Below are positions 35,201 through 42,540 of a stretch of DNA of 64,000 nucleotides, piece by piece. Source of the DNA: Bactrocera neohumeralis (taxonomy: Eukaryota > Arthropoda > Insecta > Diptera > Tephritidae); assembly GCF_024586455.1 (NCBI RefSeq), contig NC_065922.1:26470089-26534088 (forward strand), in the 5' to 3' direction. Within the stretch, counting starts at the first letter, position 1; every line of letters starts with the position of its first letter. The notes beneath the pieces are model-generated. The model saw nothing but the letters and a program-made list of their open reading frames with translations, had not been told where the DNA came from and did not search any database. The position numbers were made by a program, and so were the translations under genes.

Positions 35201-35758
35201 ACAAATATTTTCACATCTGACAGAGTCAATAGGAAAAATTGTATTTTATTGCAGAAAACAAGGTTTCAGATTGAGGTACATACACATGTGTACTTTTAGG
35301 CACATTGAGCTGGTAAATATTTGGTTTGGGCTGGCATACATAACCATTTTTAACCGATAACGGCCGCTAACAGTGGCAAATTCCAATTTGGATGCAAATA
35401 ATAATGAATTCGATGTATGTATACATTTTAATAGGTATTCAGTACTCACTTTAAATTGTACATGGCTAATATTCCACTGTGGTCTTATCACTTTCAGCAC
35501 CTCTTTGGCACCGCTAATTACGTCGTCGCCAATGTGTATGGGTACAAAAACTGGAGTTACAGAGCTGCCGTTGGTGATATCGCTATGCTGTTGTTGTTTA
35601 GAGTTCAATGCACCATTTGATGAATGCAACTTTTGACCAACACCGGCACCTATTGCTGTTGCCGACGAACCATTGTGCGCTACTTTCGGACGAAAAACAC
35701 TACCAGTCGTTGCAGTGGTGTTCTCCTTGTAACTGTTGAATTTGGTTTCTGTGCCCAT
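17268..35758 (-). CDS. eas: Ethanolamine kinase (easily shocked)
   Basis: Four coding exons on the minus strand: 35758-35450, 19731-19049, 17912-17463, 17367-17268, giving 513 residues with consistent phases (0, 2, 2). The enzyme phosphorylates ethanolamine, the first step of the CDP-ethanolamine branch of phosphatidylethanolamine synthesis in the cytosol. Evidence: GAKEVLKVIRPQW near 83-95, FTDGITNKLVGCF near 105-117 (the choline/ethanolamine kinase nucleotide loop), VRVYGNKTDLLIDR, the Brenner-type catalytic HNDLLLAN at 364-371 and IDYEYADYN at 384-392. Start: ATG at 35758 gives MGTETKFNSYKE. Between GCFYNP and VALVRVYG there is a Thr/Asn/Ser/Asp-rich insert of about 95 residues, a low-complexity expansion where Drosophila also has an insert. 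Intron 1 is about 15.7 kb and full of transposons. All catalytic residues are intact, so the gene appears functional. Confidence 0.93.
18325..18600. other. GC-richer block inside eas intron 2
   Basis: Rich in GAACGAACGAGTGAGCGGG, GCGAGCGAAGAAG and CGCGCGCC words, unlike the AT-rich surroundings. On the minus strand it resembles the 5' UTR of an insect gene, so an internal eas promoter is possible. No open frame makes a recognisable protein. Confidence 0.3.
18754..18954 (-). CDS. Intronic 66-codon open frame, unknown
   Basis: ATG-started frame on the eas strand within intron 2: MKDLDGGGGNAATQTAKARA onwards, Gly/Ala-rich, ending at a TAG. A plausible acceptor (GTTTAG) sits 6 nt before the ATG, but no donor keeps frame with the next eas exon, so it is not a normal cassette exon. 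Its GC-rich codons stand out from the intron. It could be a non-coding GC island, an alternative terminal exon or a short nested gene. Confidence 0.25.
   Translation of the reverse strand: MKDLDGGGGNAATQTAKARAIQASAAANGVYIYCGKNVVAGVDLQSIGHVARGGMGNGECWSRVAV
20640..20710 (+). repeat. Family B repeat, short 3' fragment
   Basis: The sequence TATGCTCTGAGGCAAAATGT followed by TGCAAGAGTATAAAAACG matches the 3' end of the full family B copy near 60280-60315. Confidence 0.5.
21040..21610 (+). mobile_element. Decayed mariner transposase relic
   Basis: Across several frames I can read mariner landmarks in order: a WVPHELTQK-like start (WVLSELTQKHFMD), a KPGLTAR-like piece (GKPGLMVRNVRKWDWLAIT) and the C-terminal SDLAPSDYYLLLSMANDF near 21480. 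Multiple frameshifts and stops show it is long dead. No inverted repeats were found. Confidence 0.7.
21740..22762 (+). mobile_element. Internally deleted RTE-type non-LTR retrotransposon
   Basis: The 5' part encodes pieces of an AP-endonuclease domain (DLRACTWNVRSLN, then MVICSTRFQHKKIHQATWLS and VLDVRTLRGPNIDSDHYLV), broken by frameshifts. The 3' part jumps to the extreme C-terminus of the reverse transcriptase protein (GRGRPPLLWKDQAEKDLASL). The reverse transcriptase core is missing, so this is a deletion product. Assignment to the RTE clade rests on the endonuclease wording. Confidence 0.7.
22783..23258 (-). mobile_element. Mariner deletion derivative 1 (476 bp) with intact inverted repeats
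   Basis: Ends read ATGGGTTGTCAAAAAAGTCT and, inverted, ATAGGTTGTCAAAAAAGTCT, and TA flanks both sides (22781-22782, 23259-23260). Inside, the minus strand keeps the N-terminal helix-turn-helix region of a mariner transposase (NKEKIRHILQYYY ... ISTAQRWFQRFRSG ... RSGRPVVE ... SIGQELGMS) and then stops; the whole catalytic domain is absent. Relative to the sibling at 53220-53682 it lacks a DKGKNASQA stretch. Confidence 0.85.
25060..25358 (+). repeat. Family B repeat, 3' part
   Basis: Contains GATTTGTGGGCGTGGTTGTG, TCAATTTTTACTCAAGTTGC, a cluster of ACAGACAG words, GTCACCCTGATCACTTATAT and the terminal TTGCAAGAGTATAAAAAG, all in the order seen in the complete copy at 59249-60316. Confidence 0.7.
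25359..25600 (+). mobile_element. Mariner relic (N-terminal region)
   Basis: Reads MVLENRQASVGEMAEELDIS then a stop and ILVDILGMKCVLARHI, the HTH and linker part of a mariner transposase (compare the usual ENRR..R.LAE.L.IS..S...IL...LGM wording). It starts directly at the end of the family B fragment. No ends were found. Confidence 0.65.
26240..26640 (-). mobile_element. Non-LTR retrotransposon relic (RNase H/C-terminal region)
   Basis: The minus strand encodes a stretch with VYGLRVRWTNVGCLSAIARL and VVTRHCPIGIHAVRL, wording typical of the region after RNase H in I/R1-like LINE proteins, ending in a Cys-containing segment. Flanks are degenerate. Class is moderately sure, clade is not. Confidence 0.5.
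26706..27792 (+). mobile_element. Mariner element, nearly full length but inactivated (1087 bp)
   Basis: TA (26704-26705 and 27793-27794) flanks ends TTGGATAGTC... and, inverted, TTGGGTAGTT.... The transposase reading breaks several times but keeps the order HTH (SENNEETRYILKFLHQKGKN), WVPHELSVKNLMDR, GDETW (first Asp), HQDNARQHT (second Asp) and PPYSPDLALSDYHLF (third Asp). Spacing between the second and third Asp is 34 residues, so this is a classical DD34D mariner. Missing N-terminal segments and frameshifts make it non-autonomous. Confidence 0.88.
28940..29205. repeat. ATGT/GTAT microsatellite clusters
   Basis: Tandem TATG/GTAT runs at about 28945-28985 and 29164-29205, interrupted by single substitutions. 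Simple sequence, no other function visible. Confidence 0.8.
29390..29925 (+). repeat. Family A repeat interrupted by a short CAA-tailed insert
   Basis: The blocks GATCAGTTTGTATGTCAGCT, AGTGGTCCGATCTAAACA and GTCGACTCAGCTCGTCCAGC are followed after 29810 by the distal family A block (TAAGGTCTCCGATGTTTCTT ... GTGGCAAACTTAATG). The gap is filled by a foreign segment of about 100 bp. Confidence 0.65.
29707..29808 (-). mobile_element. Short non-LTR-derived insert with CAA tail
   Basis: On the minus strand: GTTCCCACGATAGTCGGGTC ... CCGGAACGAACCCGG ... CTGAATTCTTCCGC, then (CAA)n. The CCCACGA(T/C)AG(T)CGGGT word also occurs in the 5' region of the retrotransposon at 44155 (about 44215). Short size and a 5'-like head with a CAA tail suggest a SINE-like or internally deleted copy. 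Confidence 0.5.
30640..31220 (+). repeat. Family B repeat, internal part
   Basis: Contains TAGACCTAGGGGCTTGAACA, AGGGTGGCACACCTCAAAAG, TATACTAGGAAAGTGAAAG, AAGTGGGCGGTGCCACACCC and GTTTAGGAGATATGTACA, which recur in order in other family B copies (33383-33840, 49010-49190, 59249-60316). Confidence 0.6.
31750..31780. repeat. GTAT microsatellite
   Basis: Short tandem GTAT units inside the eas intron. Confidence 0.7.
32628..32800 (+). repeat. Family A repeat, truncated
   Basis: Begins with AGCTGCACCGAAGCTATAAT, CCCTTCACGGGTGCATTTAT and AAAAGGGTATATA, then a GATCGGACCGTTTATATG block. Only the hairpin-proximal part is present. Confidence 0.6.
33310..34320 (+). repeat. Family A repeat with a family B copy nested inside
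   Basis: 33310-33360 carries the family A head (GAACTTCGGTTGCAACAAAG). 33375-33840 is a family B 5' part (AAATAAGGAAAAGCTAAGTT ... CATACTCTTGCAATTG ... ACCTAGGGGCTAGAACAG). 33845-34320 resumes family A (GATCAATCAGTTTGTATGGC ... AACTTAATATATCCTGTTCA). Family B therefore probably inserted after family A. Confidence 0.6.
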
Positions 35759-36869
35759 ACTAATTTGCCGCACTCGTGAATTATTAGAAATTTAGGTACT
35801 TGTTTTATTTCAATAATCTTTATGTGTGTATCACTTTAGCCACTTTTTGCTGATTTGTAGCAGGAATTTGTAATGTTTATTTACAAATATGTATGTATAT
35901 TGTATAGTTTACGACGACAACAATTATATTTTGTAATAACTTTAACAAAACTGTGTAGTATTTAAATGATGAATGATATATTTCTTTATTTTTCTTAATT
36001 TTTTGATTATATGCACATTTGTTTACATACGCTGTATGGTTTGATTGGCTTAAATTTGTAGATATTTTTTTCCGGTTTTGTTTATATTACAAATTCAACA
36101 CTCTCTTGTTGACGTTTTGTGCTTTGGCTATTTTTACGGCTGATTGGACAGCTGTAGCAAATTTTGCTCTTTTTTATGTGGGTAACGTTCTCCTTACCGG
36201 TAGCAGGAGAAACGTTTCTCGTTCTCCTCCGTTACAACTCTAAAACCGATCAGCTGATTTTTCTCCTTTCCCTTATAGGTGTACTCCTCACCGCATTATT
36301 TAAAAAATCTCAACTTATCTCTTACAACGTTTTGCGCGCGAGGATTATATTTGTGAGCGCGTAAGAATTATTTCAACTATATTGTCTATTTTACTTTCAA
36401 ATTCCTTCACTATACCACGTTTCTTACTATGCGCTCTTTGGCCGACGTTGTGTTGTTCGTTATTTTGTTGTTGTAGCGCTCCTCTCGTCGTCACGACTAT
36501 TCGTTTTTGTTTTTGCTTTTGCCTTTATGACGGGCTTCCGATTTGATTCTATTTTTATCGATTTTTCTCGTAATGGATTTCGTTTGCTAATTTTTTCTTC
36601 TCTTCCTTTTGCACTGTGTTCGGTTTTTGTCCTATCCTTTGTACAAAAAATTTAAATTCCTGTTTCTCCTTAACAACTGTATGCGTGAAATACACTTTCT
36701 AGCAGGATTTGCTTATCCTTCCGTATTTAACACAAGTTAATTCAATTCCTTTTTATACAGCGAACAAACTTTTTTCTTTGCTAAATGCAATCAGAACTCG
36801 AATAAATGCTAAATATTTATCACTTTGAATTTAAGCACACCCAATTCTGGTCAAATCTCTTTACAAACT
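35759..36869 (-). promoter_or_regulatory. eas: 5' UTR and promoter region of eas
   Basis: Upstream of the eas ATG the minus strand has no other coding frame. At about 36869 it reads GTTCAGTTTGTAAAG: an Inr-like TCAGTT with the A at 36869 and GGGTG at +28 to +32, a four-of-five DPE match. 36160-36640 is rich in CTCCTCC/TTTTCTCC (plus strand), typical of purine-rich 5' UTRs read on the minus strand. The transcription start is inference. Confidence 0.4.
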
Positions 36870-39140
36870 GAACGAGTGAGTGCCGCGCACAAAACACTGT
36901 CACTCGCATGGTCTGCTATCGGCGTTTTGCCCCTGTGTGGTGAAATACCAGTTTTAACGCTACCGGACTACAAAACCCATTGCTGTGGTGAATATTAAAT
37001 AGATATTTGAATTTGTCAAATTGTGTTCCTCACTAATTCTATTCGAAAGATGTTTTAAAAAACCAATTTAATTTAATAAAATTAAATAAAAAAATTATAT
37101 TGAAAAAATGAAAAATAATAATAAATTAAAAAAAAAATAATAATTTAAAAATTAAATTGCTAATATTTCTTCATAATTGTAGGGATTCATATTGAGAAAA
37201 TAATGTAAAATATAATTACTAATATATCTTGCTAACGTTTTTTATGCATATTTAATTAAATAAAACCATAATCGTTTGCAGTAATAACTGATTTATTTAT
37301 TTTTTGTTTTTTTTTCACTTACGTACATACATACATGTAACACACTTTTAAAAATCTGAATAATTATATTCCTTTAATTTTCAATATTAAGTATTTTTTT
37401 ATTTTGTAAATAATTATGTACTTATCAGTGTATAATTTGTAATAAAGTGTAAGTAAATAAGTTTTCATATTCAGTGCTACACTTTTAAGTGTGTGTGTTG
37501 TAAAATAACACATTTTTGTACAGAACGTCTTTTATTTGTATATAACCAATGCATAAATGTATTAGATAATTATCATAAGATGATATTATTTCAATAACAG
37601 CCATTTGTGTGTGTAATGTCGAAATAGGAAAAAGTGAGAAAAATATATAATGCTTTTTGCTTTAGCAAATCTCTTTATAAATAGTCAAAAATCAATCATA
37701 TAATATACATGTGTATGTGCGTCCAACTGTAACTGTAGTGTAATTATCAAAATTTATTAATGCAATAACAACAACTATTTCTCTTTTATTTTCAAACATC
37801 TATGCATTGGTTAGCAAAATTTCGCAAAATATTTAGTTGCTATAAATATTTCTTAAACAATATGCAATAAAATTTAGTGTGCGAATTTTTCAACATTTTC
37901 CATTTTAATTTATTTTTATATATAAATGTGTGTGTGCTCATATGAAGCGAATTTCAAAATTCAATTACATTGTGGAAACCGTTGCTTATTAATTAAAAAA
38001 AAAATAAAAACAATTACAAATACATTTGTCTATTCTAACCTACAAAAAATTATTATTAATATTTCTTGTTTTCATTACATGTATTCACTGTTTTTTATGC
38101 ACTATATATATTTATATATTATGTGTATAATGTATAATTATATTATATTATATAGGATATCATTATTTAGCTAAACAACAAAATTTGCTCGTTTTAACAA
38201 TCATTTGCATTCTCGTACACACATATTTTCATTTTCAAATATTTATACATATATCTACTATATACAATACTAACAATGCAATAATTAGTCTTTTAACAGA
38301 GTTATTACACACTATTAATTGGCCTATTTTATATACATTGTATATATGTATGTTTACATGTTTGTATGTATGTATGGGTGTAAGTTTATTCAACATATAA
38401 TATTGGCACATTTATATTTTGTTTTAACGTTTATCTAACCTAAATATTTACAACGCTTTTTACTAATGAAATATTTATATTTAAAGTTATATGTACATAT
38501 TTATGCATAAGGTTAAGGTTATACAATGTTTGTATTTTAGTTACGTTAAATTTTGGCATGTTTTTTTTGTAAGATTTCTAAGTAATTTAGTAATTAATAT
38601 AAGTGAAGGACACAAATCTCTAAGTGTATTTTAATTAACATTGCACCCCTTGTTGGTTCCCTTTTATATTTTATCCTAGATATTTAATATATGCACGTTT
38701 GTATGTCCGTATGTATGTATGCATGCTGTGGAAGCAAAAATTGACAAATGGAGTTTTTTATTTATACCTAGTATGAATAAAATTTTTCAGGTTACCATTT
38801 TTATGAACTCTTTCGGCTGACTATTTGACAATTGAGTTGTTTTTTCATATAAGAAAATAATTTAATTTCCACGTGATACAAGAAAAACAGAAAAATAAAA
38901 AACTTCTAACCTCACTTCAGGGTTTAACTTCTGTTGTATGTATATCATATGTGGGTGCTAATATTTATAATAATATTATAACTAAAAAATGCTTTTACAG
39001 TGTTGTTTTTTCCTTAATAAAGAGAAATTTGAATTTGAAATTGAGATTTGAAAAAATTATGTGTTACAATGTTTTGCTTAAGTATTTTCATTTTAAAGTA
39101 TATTAACAACATTTACAAGGCAAAATATATTTGAAATGTT

Positions 39141-39430
39141 TTCGGCATTATATTGAAAATGTATCGTGTTCTCACTACCTTTTATAAAAAAATAAAATAT
39201 TATATTACTTTTCAAAACTAGTCCGTTTTAAGCTTTCAGATTCAACAAGAATCTATACTAGTATATTACAATGAATTAATTTGCCAAACAAAAAAAAAAA
39301 CAAATTAGTTTTTCAGCATAATATTGAAAATACATCGTGTGCTCACTACCTTTTATACAGAAATATTATATTCTTACACATTTCTTTTAACTTGCATTTT
39401 CAAAACTTGTCCGTATTAAGCTTTCAGATT
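39141..39430. repeat. Diverged tandem duplication
   Basis: 39141-39250 and 39305-39430 share ATATTGAAAATGTATCGTGT / ATATTGAAAATACATCGTGT, CTCACTACCTTTTATA, TTTTCAAAACTAGTCCG / TTTTCAAAACTTGTCCG and TTAAGCTTTCAGATT in the same order, so one unit has been duplicated and has diverged. Confidence 0.75.
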
Positions 39431-39504
39431 TTTAATAGTGCACTAACTTTTTTATATATTAATATTCATTCCTTTAATTCAACAATATTTCAAAATGAAA
39501 ATAG

Positions 39505-40080
39505 AAAAAAACGACTTCAGTTGCACCGAAGCAGTAATATAATAATATAACAATAAAAAAATTCACACAAGAACTTGGGTATGATCAGTCAGTTCGATGT
39601 CAACCATATGCCATAGTGGTCCGATCTGTACAATTTGTTCGGATATTGTACCGTTGCTTCGAGCAATAATCCATGCCAATTTTCATAACATTTACTGTCA
39701 TAATAAAAAAGTTTTCCATACAAGAATTTAATATAATAATGTTATAGTAATCCGATCTAAACAATTTTTTCGGAGATTGCATTAGCGTCTTAGGTCAATG
39801 ACCCACGCAAAATTTCGTAAAAATTACTCATCAAAAAAACAGTTTTTATTAATGCACTTGAAACTGCTCGTTCAGCTATATGCAATAGGAAGAAAAGGAT
39901 GTGTACGAAATTTTAGACCTATAACTCAAAAACAGATCTAATTTGCGTATATATGTACAGACGAACAGACTGACATGGCTAAATCGACTCAGCTCGTCGT
40001 GCTGATCATTTATTTAATCTACCTTATAGAGTTTCTGTATTCCTTCAGGACATTATAAACTTCATGTCAAACAGGGTATA
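39505..40080 (+). repeat. Family A repeat
   Basis: Starts with ACTTCAGTTGCACCGAAGC and contains GATCAGTCAGTTCGATGTCA, GTGGTCCGATCTGTACAATT, GACTCAGCTCGTCGTGCTGA and the distal TCAAACAGGGTATACATG block. No coding sequence. Confidence 0.7.
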
Positions 40081-41176
40081 CATGAAATAATAATAATTTC
40101 TTAATAGTATGGAAATTATTTTCCACAAAATTCTGCAATGATGTGCAGCTAAGGACACAGCACTATCCAAAACTATTTGCTTAATCATATATGCAGCTAT
40201 AACACAACAAAAAAAACTTTAAGAACTTAATATTACAATTTGGCATGTATCTTCCACAAATGTATGATCTTGAGATCCGCAAACAAGCGACTTTTTCAAA
40301 ATTGATGCAATTATGATAGTTTATAATTTTCAAACCACAAATATAATTCGACTTTTTTGCGTTACAGGAATTTATCCGTCAAAGTGCTTATCTTTCAGCG
40401 ATCTAAACCCGCTTAGAATGGTAACTAATAGTAGGTTAGGCTAAGAGGCAATAAATAAATAAAAAAAAAGAAAAATAAACTGAATTGCGTTGCTTTCAAC
40501 TTACTTCTGTATCTACGTATGTATGTTTATCTTTGAGATAATGAGTATATAACGAAAATATTTAAGGAACTTATTAAAGCAATCAACTGAATTATTTTCA
40601 CATTTGAAATATAATTAATTATACTACATTACATATACATATATGTACATAAGTGCAAATACACACATATGTATATGCCTATGCTCAAAATATATGTATA
40701 TTCCTTAATTAATAATTTTTATAAGTATACAAGTTCTTCTGCTCCACCTGGGAATCGCTACAAACTCATAGCCTTTTATTCTTACGCTTAGTAAATTTAT
40801 TACTAACTTATTTAGTTAGACACATACTAAATTCGTGTGTAGGTCGGCATGCATGCCATACACCTAACAAGCACTTGCGCACACACTTATACGTATAACA
40901 ACAGTAAATCAGTCGCGAAATAGTTTTTAAATGTAAATCACCAACAACTACATAACGCCTAAGCCTTTGGCCGTGATAGTAAAAATTTCGCTAGCAGTCA
41001 ATTAAGCAATAAATATGCAAAATGCTCGGTACGATTTTTTTTAGGATTTTTACAACGTCAGCACAGCAAACGTTTGCCGCATACGATCACTAAGTAAGCT
41101 TGGCTTGTGCAAATCTTTTCACTTTTTTTGGTTAAATTATACGATTCGGCTTCGTAGCAGTTCTATGAGTTCAAAT

Positions 41177-42540
41177 TCATTTCATTGCATTTTGCTGTGA
41201 CCAAAAATCTGATGTAACATAGCCGTATGAAACCATTGGTCGAACTTGCTGGTGCGCTGGCGTCTGCGTATCGTCGTCAATGTCCGCGTCATTGACAGCG
41301 TTTTGTGCAGCAGCAAACTGTGAACATAGTTTATATGTTAGTAGGATTTTTTTCTTTTATATTGAAGTTTTGGGTTTACCTTGGTTAACGTATCAGGTAG
41401 TACATAACCACAGTGTGTGAGTGGCATATTTTTAAGAATATTGGGTTGCGCTTGCGTAGAATTAATTTGCGAGTGTTGTTGCGGTAGTGGCAATAGAGAT
41501 GTCTCGTGTTGCTGTGATGCAGCGATCTATAGAAATATAAAATGAAGCTTTAATTGGAAAATTCTTTAAAAGTTGAAAAGGAAAAGTCAACTAGCCTTGG
41601 GCAACTCATCGGGTAGCACATAATCGCCTGTTGTAAGCGCTAAATTTTTAAATAGATCCGACTGCGCTGGTATGGTTGTAGTTTGTGGCAATTGTTGTTG
41701 AAATGGCTTATCAGTTTCGTTGTGATCTTGCCGTATGGTAGCGGTATGTGCTGTGGACAACTGCAAGTATATATAATCATAATTGGTACAAGAACAAAAA
41801 CGAAACGATTAAATTAAAAGTGTTAAATCCATTTGTGAATTTATTTACCTTAAGTAATGAATCGGGTAGCACATAATCGTCGGTCGCAAGCGTTGGAAAG
41901 AGGTGTGCCTGCGCCGTTGCAGCTTTCGCCTGTAAGAGCTTTGATTCTAGAGGGTTTACGGAGTTCCTTTCGACGTGCGCTGTTGGCAACTACAAGTGGC
42001 AATTATAAGAAAAACACAATTTAAATAAACAATAACAAGGGCAAGAAAAAATGTTAAATTTCTTTGCACCGAAGCTATAATACCCTACATTAAAAAGTTT
42101 TACATACAAACACTTGATATTTATGGGCCTGGTTGTATAGCTTATAAGTATAATGATCCGATCTGAACAATTTATTCAGAGATAGTTTTCTCGTCTCTTG
42201 ACAAATAAAGATTTCCTCATAAAAGAACTTGATTTTGAACGATAAGTTTCTAAGACAGCCGGTTTCCACAAATGACCAGCTTCTTCGGGAAAAAACAGTT
42301 GTGCAAAGTTTCAGATCAATATCTCAAAAACTGAGAAACCAGTGCATCAATACAGACAGGCAGACGGACATGGACGACTCAACTCGTCAATCTGATCATA
42401 TATATATATAATATTTATATTTTTTTTGAAGGCTTCCTTCTGGGTTTTACAAACTACGTGACAAACGCAATATACCCGGTTCAGAGCAAATTATTTACCT
42501 TGTGGAGTGAGTCTGGTAGTACATAATTGTTAGCCAGCGG
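41177..42540 (-). repeat. dome: Tandemly duplicated tail exons of domeless with YVLPDxLxK motifs
   Basis: The end of the large exon (42499) and exons 41989-41849, 41760-41596 and 41526-41380 each finish with a copy: NNYVLPDSLHK, DDYVLPDSLLK, GDYVLPDELPK, CGYVLPDTLTK. The last exon has SYGYVTSDFW. Exon starts also match (LPTAH/LSTAH; IAASQQ/FAAAQN), and the words before the tyrosine repeat (ILKNAPL, LFKNLAL, ILKNMPL). All boundaries are phase 0, so units can be added without frameshift. Confidence 0.88.

Larger units (their letters stand above)
19732..35449 (-). other. eas: Giant first coding intron of eas
   Basis: Donor AAA|GTGAGT at 35450/35449 and acceptor TTCTAG at 19732, both on the minus strand, enclose about 15.7 kb. 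Apart from transposon relics listed separately, I see no host exon in it. The stretches 19960-21000, 23260-25050, 27800-29380 and 31300-32600 are AT-rich with microsatellites and no recognised gene. Confidence 0.75.
36870..41176. other. Intergenic spacer between eas and domeless 3' end
   Basis: Very AT-rich with no gene seen apart from the repeats listed. Candidate minus-strand AATAAA signals for domeless lie at about 40775-40780 and 40796-40801, some 380-400 nt past its stop codon. Confidence 0.4.
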
